Part shown: positions 9,703-20,052 of the stretch, one piece after another | Layout of the letters: each line of letters starts with the position of its first letter | Numbering within the stretch: the first letter of the stretch is position 1 | Program-made: the position numbers and the translations under genes | The notes under the pieces: model-generated | Told to the model about the DNA's origin: nothing | Seen by the model: only the letters and a program-made list of their open reading frames with translations | Database searches by the model: none | NCBI RefSeq assembly: GCF_023159225.1 | Contig: NC_063166.1 | Span: 79,075,785-79,139,784 of the forward strand | Length of the DNA: 64,000 nt | Direction of reading: 5' to 3' | Origin: Perognathus longimembris pacificus | Taxonomy: Eukaryota; Chordata; Mammalia; Rodentia; Heteromyidae

Positions 9703-9966
9703 GGCCGGGAACCCATGGTCCAACCTGGGAACCGCTGGTCTGACCTGGGAACCAGGGCCTAGCCTGGGAACCGCTGGTCTGACCTGGGAACCAGGGTCTA
9801 GCCTGGGAACCCGGGTCTAGCCTGGGAACCCGGGGTCTAACCTGGGAACCTGGGGTCTAGCCTGGGAACCGCTGGTGTAGCCTGAGAACCGGGGGTTCAG
9901 TCTGGGAACCAGGGTCTAGCCTGGGAACCGCTGGTCTAGCCCGGGTACCGGGGTCTAGCCTAGGAT
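9703..9966. repeat. 19-bp minisatellite
   Basis: About fourteen imperfect units of the type ctgggaaccagggtctagc. Variants have gctggtctgac or cgggtctagc. One isolated unit recurs at about 10175-10199 (ggtctagcctgggaacctgc). Confidence 0.93.
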
Positions 9967-10423
9967 TGGTGGTGGTGGAGGCTGCACCGTCTGTCACTGA
10001 GAGGTGAGCCAGCTGGGGGGGCCACGTGCGTGCTGGTCTGGGTGAGCTTCGGCGACGCTTGGCAGAACGTGGGGTGCCGACGGCCCGGGGAAAGGGGGTG
10101 GAGGAGGAGGGCTGGGCCGGGAGGCCACGCGCCAAGCTCGGGGCTCTGCTCCAGGTGTGGCGGCGCTGGGGCGCCATGGTCTAGCCTGGGAACCTGCAGC
10201 CCCACCCTGGGGACCCAGCTCCGGGGCGGGGTGGGGGTCAGGTCTGGGTGGCTCTTCCTACACGCCAGTCCCCAGAGACAGGTGAGCCCAAGGCGCAAGG
10301 TCGAGGCCAGCTGCCCAGCTCCTCTGGCTGGGGCCCTGGGGCCCTGGGGGCTGGTGGGGCCTGGACGGGGAAGGGGGGGCTGGGGAGGTAGGAGAACGAG
10401 AGAGGAGATGCCAGGAGCAGTGT
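9967..10423. other. Unique intergenic spacer
   Basis: Holds one stray 19-bp minisatellite unit near 10175-10199; otherwise no repeat or exon was recognised. Confidence 0.5.
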
Positions 10424-11665
10424 ATGTGTGTGTGCCTGCAGTGTGTGCCTGTAATGTGCGTGTACCTGTAGTGTGTGCACCTGTCGTGTGTACGTACAAT
10501 GTGTATGTTGTGGCATGTGCACTTGTAGTGTGTGTGGCTGTAGTGTGTGCCTGTAGTGTGCATGCACCTGTCGTGTAGGACATACCAGTAGTCTGTATAC
10601 CTGTAGCGTGTGGTGCACCTGTAGGGCGTGTGCCTGTAGGGTGTGCACTTGTGTTTGATGCACCTCTAGTGTGTGGTGCACCTGTAGTGTGCATACCTGT
10701 AGTGTGTGCACCTGCAGGGCATGCACCTGTAGTGTGTACCTAGTGTCTGCTTTAGTGTGCATGCACATACCTGTAGTGCATGCACACCTAAAGTGTGTAT
10801 GTGTGTGCACCTGTAGTGTGCATCCCTGTAATGTGTTCGCCTGTAGTGTGTGCACCTGTAGTTTGTGTACCTGCAGTGCATGCCCTTGTGCACCTAGTGT
10901 CTGTTTAGTGTGCATGCTTGCACTTGTATTGTGTGCACACCTAAAGTGGGTATGCCTGTAGTGCATGCACCTGTAGTGTGTGTGCTTGTAGTGTGTACAG
11001 TTGTAGTGAGCATGCCTGTAGTGCCTACACCTGTTCTATACTGTGTGCACCTGTAGTGTGTGGTACACCTGTAGTGTGTGTGCCTGTACTGCATGTACCT
11101 GTAGCGTGTGCACCTGTAGTGCATGTGCCTGTAGTGTGTACACTTGCAGTGAGCAGGCCTGTAGTTTGGTACACCTGTAGTGTGTGCGCCTGTACTGCGT
11201 GTACCTGTAGCGTGTGCACCTGTAGTAGTGTACCTGTAGTGTGTACACTTGTAGTGAGCACGCCTGTAGTGCGTGCAGCTGTAGCGCGTGCGCCTGTAGT
11301 AGTGTACCTGTAGTGTGTACACTTGCAGTGAGCAGGCCTGTAGTTTGGTACACCTGTAGTGTGTGCGCCTGTACTGCGTGTACCTGTAGCGTGTGCACCT
11401 GTAGTAGTGTACCTGTAGTGTGTACACTTGTAGTGAGCACGCCTGTAGTGCGTGCAGCTGTAGTGTGTGCGCCTGTAGTACGTGTGCCTGTAGTGTGTAC
11501 ACTTGCAGTGAGCAGGCCTGTAGTTTGGTACACCTGTAGTGTGTGCGCCTGTACTGCGTGTGCCTGTAGCGTGCGCACTGTGGTGAGCGTGCCTGTAGTG
11601 CGTGCAGCTGCGGTGTGCGCGCCCGTAGTTGCGCATGCCCGTGGTGAGTGCGCCTGTAGTGCATG
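10424..11665. repeat. 1.24-kb minisatellite, 14-15-bp unit with 180-bp higher-order repeat
   Basis: About eighty units of the form tgtgtgcacctgtag (also tgcctgtag, cacttgcag). From about 11150 a higher-order period is visible: the variant gagcaggcctgtagtttgg recurs at 11151, 11330 and 11510, spacing 179-180. The last units near 11580-11660 are degenerate. Confidence 0.93.
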
Positions 11666-11689
11666 TGTGCGCACAGGTAGCGGGCTGGC

Positions 11690-12640
11690 GAGTGTGGCAG
11701 GAGGAGGCGTTTTCCGACGGCGCCCCTCGCTTCCGCCCTCGCTTTCCAGGTCCCCAGGAGCTTTGCCCGCCGAGAAGCACGGGCCGTCGCCCCGGCCCCG
11801 AGCAGCCCAGGGGGCCCTGGCGAGCGCCACGGGGGGCGCGGGGCGGGCGGGGGGGGGGGCGCGGGGCTGGCGGGGGGGGGGCGCGGGGCGGGCGGGGGGC
11901 GGAGCCTGGGCGGCCGGGCGCAGCGGCACGGGGAGGGCTCCGGGCGCGGGGAGGCCCCGCGCGCCCGCTCACAGGCCGGGGGCCCGGCCGGCGTTGGGCC
12001 CCCGCGCTCACTGCCGACCCGCCCGGGAGGCCGAGAGGTGGCGTCTGCGGAGGGCGTCACGCGGCGGGAAGGGCCGGTCGGGGCTGAGCCCGGCTGCGGA
12101 GGGGCAGGGCGCGGCTGGGGCGCACGGCGGGCCGTGCGGGGCGCCCTGCGGGCCTTGACACACCCGGAGGCTGGGGAGCGGGGCTCAAGGCAGGCCCGGC
12201 GCCCGGTTCCGGCGGACGAGCAAGGGGCGGCGGGTGCAGGGCGGCGGGCGCGGGGCCCAGGGCGGCGGGCGGGCGGGCGGGCGCGCAGGGCGGCGGGGCG
12301 CGGGGCGGGCGGGGGACGGGGGGCGGGCGGGGGACGGGGGGCGGGCCGGGCCTCGGCCCCGCCCCGGGCGCCGCCCCCCCGCGGCCGCATCTGTTTACTG
12401 AACCCGCTGACCCTTCCGGGAACGCGGCCCGAGCTTCCCAGAACCGCGGCCTGCGTGACGGAGCCGCCGCCGAGCCCACGGCGTGACTCAGCGCTTTCCG
12501 CCGGGGCCGGGGGCGGGGCCGGGGGCGGGGCCGGGGGCGGGGCCGGGGCGCGCCGTCGCCGCCTCGCGACTCCGCCCCGCCGGCCCCGCGCCCCGCGCCC
12601 CCCGCCCCGCGGCCGGCCGAGTGTCTGTGGAACGGGAGGA
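11690..12640. promoter_or_regulatory. CpG island, orphan
   Basis: Very dense CpG with stretches of gcggggcggg, four tandem gccgggggcgggg units at about 12503-12548, and an AP-1/MARE-like tgactcagc at about 12484. The less repetitive core at 12385-12500 looks unique. No gene start with a recognisable protein was found, so whether it is a promoter is inference. Confidence 0.6.
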
Positions 12641-15270
12641 CGCACGGCTCGCGCGCACGCACGCACGCGCACGCACACTGGCTTTGTGTCTCCCCGCAGA
12701 GCCCAGGCCGCCCCCCCTCTTGAGTTGGGGTTCACCCAGCTGGGACCCCGGCGCCTGTGGGGACAGAAGGGAAACCGAGGCCGGGAGGGCGGGAACGCGC
12801 CGTCTCCTGGCACTTGGAGCGGGGGCACAGTGGGGTAAACTGAGGCACGGCCGGGCGTGGGGGGGCCCGGGGCCCTCGGCAAGCACCGAGGGGGCCCAGG
12901 CCGCCTCAGGGCCCGGCTTTCCCCGTGCGGCACGTGGCGGTGCCTCGGTTTCCCCCCGCGCTCTCGGGACCGTGTGCGGTGGCCGTGCCCCGCGCCCCGA
13001 AGGCCGCCCGGGCTCTGGGGTCGGCAGCCCCCGCCCTCCGAGCCGCAGGGCAGAGTGGGGGCGGTGGTTTTTATGGGGCTGGGAACCAGACAGGTCTGGG
13101 GCGCTGAGGGGCACCGGCCGGGCCGACGGGGCGGCCGGGGTGGGCGGGGTGGGGCGTCGCTTTGATGATCCGTCCACCGATCCCTGCTCCGCCGCCGCGT
13201 GCACACCGAGCGAGCGTGTGCCCGGCCGGAGCCCCGCCATCCCGGCGGTGGGGGGTGGGGGGGCGTCCGGCGCGGGGGGCGGGGGGGGGGCGCCCGGCGG
13301 GAAGTGCAAAGGCCCTGGGGTCACCAAGGGAAGGCGAAGACCACCGGGTGCGTGCGGCGTGGGGGTCACGGGGGGAGCCTGAGGGGCGGCCGGGCGTCCC
13401 CTCCCTCCCTCCCTCCCTGAGGCGGGGCCGCCTTGGCGGGGCCTGGGTCCGATCCTCCCTGGGCGGCGGGGGCGGGGGGGGGGCAGGGTGCTCCCGGGGC
13501 GTCCTCCTCCCCGCCCCCCGTCTGTTGAGTGGGTGCTGGGGGTCCGGGGCCGAGCTGGGGGGGCGCCCCCGCCCCCGGGCCCTGCAGCCTGGGTGGCTGG
13601 GCGAGCGGGGGCCTGCCCACGTCCCCGTGATGACCCCAGGGCCGGGCACTGCGGCTGCCTCGCCCGGCCGGGCACGGCGCCCGCTGGCACCGGGGAGGGG
13701 GCAGAGGAGGGGCGGGGGGGGGGCGCGCACAGACGCCCTCCTGCCCCGGGCGGGGAGGTCAGGGGTCAGCCCGGCGCTGGGCTCCCGCTCTGTAGCTCCG
13801 GGGGACCCGTGTGGAGCCGGCGGGGAGAAGGTTCTGGAAGGTCCCAAAGCAAGAGATAAAAGTTGAGACCCCCCCCCCCCCGCGCCCGCGCGCGCGGCGT
13901 CCGGGGCCCGGCCGGGCGCCCCGGGACCGCACCGATCACAGCCCACGCCCGGCTCGCACGCACGGCCCACGAGCAACACACGGGCCCGGCCCAGCCAGGG
14001 CAGCCGGGCCCTGGGGAGGAGACGAGGGGCGCCGCGATGTCAGGGAGAAGGTGACCTTGCCCCGCGGTGGCCGGGTCCCCGCACCTGGAGGCGGAGTTCT
14101 GGGCCGGAGGCCGAGCAGATGCAAAGGGCCTGTGGCCAGCCCAGCCCGGGGACGGAGCGGAGGGAGGGGGAAGCCGGGGCCACAAGTGCGGGTTCAGGTC
14201 TAGGTTTCTTGGGGAGCTTGTTCCTGGGGCTCTGCCAGGCTGGCTGTGCTGCGGGGGGGCGGGGGGCGCTGGGGGCGGCACAGACAGGAACGTGGGCTGC
14301 TCGGCTGGCGTTTGAACCTATTCGCAGAGTTCAAACCCCGGGCTCCCCAGCCTGTTATTAAGGCGGCTGTGCCCCCGGGCGCCTGCCTTTATCCTCAGAC
14401 AGGGCCCGGCGCGCCCGCCCGAGGTCGACCTGACCCCCGGGCGGGACTGGCCGGGCCGGATGGGGGCACCCGGTGCCTGCCCGGCGCGGGCGGGGTGTGT
14501 GTGTGAGTGCACGCGCGTGTGCGCACCGGGGAGCCGCCCTTCTGCCACAGGAGATGGGAACTGGGGGGCCGTGGCCACGCCAGGGCGGGGGGCCGCCACA
14601 GCTCCCTCCTCCCCCACGGGGAAGGCAGGGGGGCCTTCCAGACCCTCCCGTCCCTGCTACAGGCGTCAGGAGATCCGGGGGCGCCCAGGTGCCCCGTCCC
14701 CTGCCCCCCAGGCTTTCAGATTTGCCCCCGGCCCGGCCTCCTGCCTCAGGCCCCTCGCACGAGTGGGGACCCCGGTGCTTCCATCGCCCAGCAGCTCCCC
14801 CAGGTCGATTCTCCCGTGGGCACCATGTTCCCGCGCGCGGGGGGGCGCAGGGCTGGGGCTGAGCAGCCGCTAAAGGCGCCCGGCGCGTGCGCGGATCGGG
14901 AGAGCCCGGGCTTGAACCCAGGTCCCGTGGGCCTCACACACTGCTCGCTCCCCGGGCCTCCTGGCCCTCGCACCGTCTCCAGAGCTTCCTCCTGCCCTGT
15001 GGGGCCCGCGCCCGCCGCCCCGCAGTGGGGTGGCAGCAGGCGAGTGGGGGCGCCCGGCCCGCCCGTCAGGCCCCGCGGGAGCCGCCTCGTTGCCCAGGGG
15101 CTCCAGGCCTGGCTGAGGCCCGGCCTCGGAGGCTCGGCGCCCCAGGCCTCCGCCCCCTCCAGCCCCGCCCGGGGCCCGGGGCGGCCGGCCGCGAGCCTCT
15201 CTGCTCCACGTGGCCGCTGGACCCATTCCCCGGAGGGAAAGGCCGGGTCACGCCGCGGTCAGCAGAAAGG
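12641..15270. other. GC-rich intergenic, mostly unique
   Basis: Contains two minus-strand L2 scraps (gtgcaaaggccctggggtc near 13306; gatgcaaagggcctgtggc near 14118), scattered MIR-like words (gtaaactgaggcac near 12835; cttgaacccaggtcc near 14913) and poly-G/C runs. Long open frames on both strands are rich in P, G, R and A only and match no family I know. Confidence 0.5.
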
Positions 15271-15274
15271 CCAG

Positions 15275-15376
15275 GCTGCTGGCCCGCGGCTCTCACCGTA
15301 ATCCCAGCCGCTCGGGAGGCTGAGAGCGGAGGGGGGCGGTTCAAAGCCGGCCCGGGCAGGAAAGGCCCTGGGACTC
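15275..15376 (+). repeat. B1-Geo SINE, left piece (split by nested SINE)
   Basis: The head gcggctctcaccgtaatccc, then aggctgagagcgg, ggttcaaagccggcc and gggcaggaaag, is the 7SL-like half. It is interrupted after ccctgggactc (15366-15376). Confidence 0.85.
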
Positions 15377-15592
15377 GGGGCAGGGAACGTGGCCTAGTGG
15401 TAGATGCCCACTTCCTATACACGAAACCCTGGGTTCGATTCCCCACCACCAACCACATATATAGAAAAAAGAAAAAACAGAAGAGGCGCTGTGGCTTCAA
15501 TGGCAGAGCGCTAGCCTTGAGCAAAAAGAAGCCCGGGACAGTGCTCAGGCCCTGGGTTCAAGCCCCAGGACTGGCAAACACACACACAACAA
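15377..15592 (+). repeat. IDL-Geo SINE nested in B1-Geo
   Basis: ID-like half with ggcctagtggtag (box A region) and ggttcgattcc (box B), an A-rich linker, then the Geo half gctgtggcttcaatggcag to ccccaggactggc and a short (CA)n tail. It is flanked by ccctgggactc (15366-15376) and gcctgagactc (15593-15603), an 11-base diverged target-site duplication (9/11 identical). Confidence 0.92.
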
Positions 15593-15670
15593 GCCTGAGA
15601 CTCTCATCTCCAATTAATCACCAAGAAGCTGCAAGTGGAGCTGTGGCTCCCAGAAACAGCACCCCAGCCC
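15593..15670 (+). repeat. B1-Geo SINE, right piece
   Basis: Resumes with gagactctcatctccaatta, atcaccaagaag and gtggagctgtggctc, the expected continuation of the split B1-Geo copy. Confidence 0.85.
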
Positions 15671-15689
15671 TCAGCGGAAGCCTCAGGAC

Positions 15690-15738
15690 ACACACGCGCG
15701 CACACACACACACGTGTGCACACACATGCGCGCACACA
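15690..15738. repeat. (CA)n microsatellite
   Basis: An alternating cacacgcgcgcacacac tract, plausibly the tail of the preceding SINE. Confidence 0.85.
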
Positions 15739-16322
15739 GCCAGGCTCGGGGTGCAGTGGCTGCCTCCGTGACAGCGTGGAGCTGGCGTGCACTTACGGAG
15801 CACCTACTGTGACCGCGCGTGGTGCCAGCGCTGGGGACAGCCTGTGTCATGGAACTTTGTTTTCTCGTCTGTGGAAACAAGGAGTTTGGACCCAACCAGG
15901 GTGTCCCCAACCTGGCTCTGGGGGACACGGTGTCTCTGAGGTCAGGGGAGAGGGTTCCGTCCTCCAGGGAGTTTGGGAACTGCTGTGTTCACCAGCACAT
16001 TTCCTGCAGGCCTGGGAACCCTTTTTTGTCCCCAGGGGCCTGGAGGGGCTGGTGACGTCCTCGAGGGGCGGGGCCAGAGTGACGTCAGGACACTAGGGGC
16101 GCTGCCTCCTGTCCTGTCCTGTCCTGCCAGGCTGGACTGGGAGCCTCCGAGTCCCCGCATGGAGCTGAGTCTCCCTGGGAAGACACTTGCCCTTGCCTTC
16201 CTCTCGCCGTCCCCACCCGGGCGGCGCTGGCGCTCGTCACTTGTCACCTAGCTTCTTGGGTGGGGCTGGCTGCGAGTCATCTCCCTGCTGGTGTAGGAAA
16301 CAAGCCTGGGTGCACAGACCGG
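15739..16322. other. Intergenic with old repeat and a CRE
   Basis: A tract at 15790-15838 (cacttacggagcacctactg then ccagcgctggggacag) resembles ancient mammalian interspersed repeats. A perfect CRE, tgacgtca, lies at 16080-16087. Otherwise unique. Confidence 0.5.
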
Positions 16323-16870
16323 TGTGGGTGGATGGATAATGGGTTACGGATGAATGATGGGTGCATGATGGAGAATGGGTGGATGATGGAGGGATGACAG
16401 GTGATGGATGGATGGGTGGACGGATGGGTGGGTGGACAGATGGATAGGTGGGTGGGTGGATGGATGGGTGGATGGACAGATGGGTAGGTGGATGGGTGGA
16501 TGGATGGATTGATGGGTGGATGGGTGGGCTGATGGATGATAGGTAGACGGTGGTGAAGGACGGGTGGAAGGATGGGTGGGTAGGTGGATGGATGGGTGGG
16601 TGGACGGATGATGGGTGGACTTATGGATGATGGGCAGATGGTGGGTGGATGGACAGGTGGGTGGATGGACAGGTGGATGAATGATGGGTGGGCTGTTGGA
16701 ATGATGGGTAGACGGAGGATGAAGGATGGGTGGAGGGATAGGCAGGTGGATGGATGGACAGGTGGATGAATGATGGGTGGGCTGTTGGATGATGGGTGGA
16801 GGGATGGGTGCGTGGATGGATGAGTGGGTGGGAGATGGGTGGAGGGGTGGCTGGTGGGCGGGTGGAAGGC
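16323..16870. repeat. (GGAT/GGGT)n array, 0.55 kb
   Basis: Degenerate tetranucleotide array of ggatggatgggtgg with interspersed gatgatggg and ggacagg variants. Confidence 0.95.
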
Positions 16871-17157
16871 TGCTTGAGAGCATGGTGGGATTGGAGGTGG
16901 TTGACGTGGAGTTCCTCCCGAAGCCCCAATGTGTTGAAGCTTTGGGGTTTGGAAATCCAGGGAAAGCCACAAGTCTAAACACCGGTCACGCGGCAGGCAC
17001 GGATTCTAGGCGGCACGGGTGGGTCCTGAGGATCGCAGTCCAAAGCAAGGTGTTGGGGTGACCCAGGCCAGGGACACCCACTTATTCCTGGGGGTGCAAA
17101 GATGCTGAGGACGGGGCAGAGGAAGGTCCCGGGTCTGCCACACCCCACAGCTGTGTC
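16871..17157. other. Unique intergenic sequence
   Basis: A less GC-rich unique stretch; no motif or exon was recognised. Confidence 0.5.
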
Positions 17158-17275
17158 CACTGAGCCACAGCACCGCTTCTGGGTTTTTCTGCTCATGTGG
17201 TCCTGAGGAGTGGAACCCGGGGCTTCACGCGTGCTAGGCCAGCGCTGTGCCGCTAGGCCACACTCCAGCCCCGAG
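17158..17275 (-). repeat. IDL-Geo SINE, ID-like half
   Basis: On plus it reads gagccacagcaccgcttctg, then ggaacccggggcttcacgcg and gctaggccacactccagccc. Read on minus it is the ID-like half and the start of the Geo half. The Geo half is truncated. Confidence 0.8.
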
Positions 17276-17375
17276 TGGCACCCTGTAAACACTGGCCGGG
17301 GCCGCGTGAAAGCCCGGACCAGACTCTTCTCGGTCTCAGGGGCGGGGTTCCCGCAACGCAGAGGCGGCTGCTTCG

Positions 17376-17585
17376 TGTGCGGGCCCAGGGCTTGAACCGG
17401 GGGCCTGGACGCCATCCCTGAGCGTTTGTGCTCCAAGCGCTTTACCACAGCTCTGCTTCCGGCTTCTGGGTTCCTCGACCACAAGAGTCTCATGGACTTC
17501 CCTACCCAGGCTGACTTTGAACCGGCGTCCTCGGGTGTCAGGGTCCTGAGTGGCTAGTGACAGGCGTGAGCCACAGCTCCCGGCT
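17376..17585 (-). repeat. B1-Geo SINE
   Basis: On plus: gggcttgaaccgggggcctg, then caagcgctttaccacag, caagagtctcatggac, ggctgactttgaaccggcg and gacaggcgtgagccacagct. Full-length dimer on minus. Confidence 0.88.
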
Positions 17586-18534
17586 GCCACTGCTTTTCCA
17601 GACAATGCCGGGGCCCCGGTTACCACCGCACCCCACCTTTGCAAAGCTGAGACAGAGGGGCAGCACCTGGGCCTGGCTGTGGCCCTGGGTTCCAGGGCTG
17701 GCTCTGTCCCTTCTGTACCCCCCCTGTCCCCCCCCCAGGCCCCAGGTGCCCCCGGTGCCTCCGGCACCGCCCAGCACGGGGCCCGGGCCTGCGGGACGGC
17801 AGGCTGAGGCGAGGGGCCAGTCCCCCCGCGTGGCTCGTGGGGAGGGGGAGGAATGGGGGCGGGGAGAGGCAGGGCTGCTCTGCGGGGCTGTGTGGCCCTG
17901 AGCCAGTTCCCTGACCTCTCTGAGCTCCGCTCTGAGGCGACCCCTGGCTTCAGCCGTGTGCCCGTTCTTGTGGAAGTGGGGGCGTGGAGCCGAGCGGGGG
18001 GGGGGCGCCTGCACAAGCACTTATTGAACAAATATTTACCCAGCTCTCCCTGGGGGTCAGGCGCTGGCGACGGCAGGGCTTCGGCGGGCGGGAGGCCGCG
18101 GCCTCTGTGGACTTCACACCTCCGCCCAGGGAGGGGGCGTCAGGGCAGAAGAGAGGGTGCAAAGGCCCTGTGGCAGGTGTGTGGACCCCATGTGCGGTCC
18201 GCGGGAGCCCCCTGCAGCACCCCTTTAGGTCCAAGCACAGGCCCTGCCTCCTCTCCCCTCCTCCCATGCCTCCCCCCCCCCCCCAGGCCTCTGCAGCCCG
18301 AATGGCTCAGGCCATGGCCCAGGCCTGGGGGGGGGGGCTGTCCCTCAGGGTGGTGGCCTCTTGGTGACAAAGCCAGCAAAGGGCAGCCCTGGGCCAATGG
18401 ACGCCCTCGGAGCCAGCACCCTCGCTGTGGAGCCTGGTTCAAATCCTGGCTGGGCCAGCGGCAGGAGGGGGCGATGACCACGGAGCCACGAGCGGCGCCT
18501 GCGGCAGAGGCCCGGGCTGGGAACCTGGTGCCGG
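17586..18534. other. Intergenic with MIR and L2 remnants
   Basis: MIR pieces on plus lie at about 17873-17940 (ccagttccctgacctctctg) and 18415-18470 (gcctggttcaaatcctggc). An L2-type composite lies at about 18003-18190: cacttattgaacaaatattt and later gtgcaaaggccctgtgg. The rest is unique. Confidence 0.55.
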
Positions 18535-18690
18535 CCCCGGGGCTTGAACTCGGGGCCGGGGTGCCGCCCACCCCCTCCCCCCCCCCCGCGCTTTTTCACT
18601 GGCGCTCTGCCGCTTCCGCCTTGTGGGGGTCCCTGGGCTGCGCGGGGGGGGGGGGGGCGCGGGGCCGCGGCCTCGGATCTCAGCCTCCTG
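18535..18690 (-). repeat. B1-Geo-type SINE, decayed
   Basis: ggggcttgaactcggggccg begins the Geo end and ggatctcagcctcctgagc the B1 end. The middle is replaced or expanded by C and G homopolymers. Confidence 0.65.
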
Positions 18691-18699
18691 AGCAGAGGA

Positions 18700-19660
18700 G
18701 GGGGAGGGGGGGGAGGGACGCGCGGGCCGCACAGGCTGCCAGCTGGGGGCGGCCGGGGAGAAGTTGGAGGTCAGCACCGGAAGCTCCGCGCAGCTAGGAA
18801 TAGGGGCTCCCGGGGGGGGGAGGGAGGGGGGAAGGCCTCACCCCCTGGGACCCCTAGGGGTGGCTCCCCAACAGCAGTCTTCTGATCAGGTCCTTCCCCC
18901 CTCTCCCCCCTCCCCTGGACCAGGGCGGCTCCGGGCCCAGCCTCCCTCCCGGGGCCGGCGGAAGCGGGCCGGGCCGGGCGGCTGACGGCAGCGGTGTCGT
19001 CAGGCGCGGCCGCAGGCGTCGCCCGGGGCCGCCGCCTCCCCGCCCCCTCCCCGCGCGAACCCCTTCCCAGCGGCCCGGCCCGCCCGCAACATTCCCGGAT
19101 TGCGCAACGGGCCGGGCTGAATCACGTACAGTAAGTCCGGGGCGAGAAACCCCCGGCCCGGGGCCTCCGCGCCCGGCCGTCCACGCGGCCTCCCGGGCGC
19201 CCGGGGTCACGGCCCGGCCGGCGACGCCCCACCCGGCCAGCCGGAGCCGGGAGGGCGGCGCGCGTGGGGACCGCGCCCGCCGGGACCCCCAGAGCGCGGA
19301 GCCCCCTTCCCGGGGGCAGCGGGGCCTCCGGGGGCTGCTGGAGGCTCGGGGCGGGCGGCCTCGGCCTCGGGGCGGCCAGCGCTGCGCGGCCCACGCCTCC
19401 CGGAGGCCGGCCGGGGCCCGGGCCAGGTGTGTGCGCGCTGGGGGAGTGGGAACGCACGCTCCCTCCCGGCAGCCACTGCGCGCGCCGGGGGCGTGGCCGG
19501 GGCTGGGGGCGTGGCCGGGGCTGGGGGCGTGGCGGCGCGAGGTGGTGGCCGGGGAGTGGGCGTGGCCGGGGCGTGGCGGCGGTCGGGGGGCGTGGCTGGG
19601 CGGGCCGCCGTCGCCTGGGCCTGCAGGTGAGGACGCGGCTGCTGAGCCCGCCCGGGTGTT
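18700..19660. promoter_or_regulatory. CpG island with C/EBP palindrome and KLF-type repeats
   Basis: Dense CpG. The block 18960-19140 looks unique and contains attgcgcaac at 19099-19108, a perfect fit to the C/EBP consensus RTTGCGYAAY, next to acattccc (TEAD-like). At 19486-19602 there are six gggcgtggc motifs (KLF/Sp type) in short imperfect repeats. No start exon was recognised. A gtaagt at 19131 lacks a convincing donor context. It lies 17 kb downstream of SNAI1, so an enhancer or lncRNA promoter is possible but unproven. Confidence 0.6.
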
Positions 19661-19689
19661 TGACAATCATTTATTTTCCCTGGGCTCCA

Positions 19690-19822
19690 GCGGATCCCTC
19701 CTGTCATCCCAGGTAACGCTGGAGGCTGAGATCTGCGGATCACGGTTCGAAGCCAGCCCGGGCAGGAAAGCTCCAATGAGCCAGCACAAAAGCCAGCAGT
19801 AGAGTTCTGACTCAAATGGAAC
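19690..19822 (+). repeat. B1-like SINE half
   Basis: The tract tgtcatcccaggtaac, gaggctgagatctgcggatc, acggttcgaagccagcccgg and caggaaag is a 7SL-like left monomer. It directly precedes an IDL-Geo copy. Confidence 0.82.
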
Positions 19823-19824
19823 AA

Positions 19825-20052
19825 AACTATGTGAGAGAGGGCTGGTAGAGTGCTCGCCTTGTAAACGAGAGGCCCTGGGTTCGATTCCTCAGCACCACAT
19901 ATATAGAAAACAGCCAGAAGTGTCGCTGTGGCTCAAGTGGCAGAGTGCTAGCCTTGAGCAAAAAGAAGCCAGGGACAGGCTTCCAAGGCCTAGGACGTGC
20001 GCATGCACACACACACACAGACACGCGTGCGTGCGCGCGCGCACACACACCT
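19825..20052 (+). repeat. IDL-Geo SINE with (CA)n tail
   Basis: ID-like half (gggctggtagagtgctcg, ggttcgattcctcagcacc), linker acatatatagaaaac, and Geo half from gctgtggctcaagtggcag. The Geo end is mutated at gcttccaaggcctaggac and is followed by cacacacac to 20052. Confidence 0.9.

Noticed and set aside
10894..13206. 770-codon minus-strand open frame
   Set aside because: Half is the 14-15-bp minisatellite (repeating T-T-G-A-H-type peptide) and half is CpG-island sequence. It looks like no known protein family and other frames are equally open.
19131..19136. gtaagt as a first-exon splice donor in the 19-kb CpG island
   Set aside because: The exon side reads aca instead of a cag/aag match, and no start codon or conserved peptide precedes it. 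Kept only as a note.
19860..19900. tRNA-like box B ggttcgattcc as a possible tRNA gene (also near 15430, 56130, 57385)
   Set aside because: Each lies inside an IDL-Geo SINE whose left half is tRNA-derived. No complete cloverleaf or independent tRNA gene was found.
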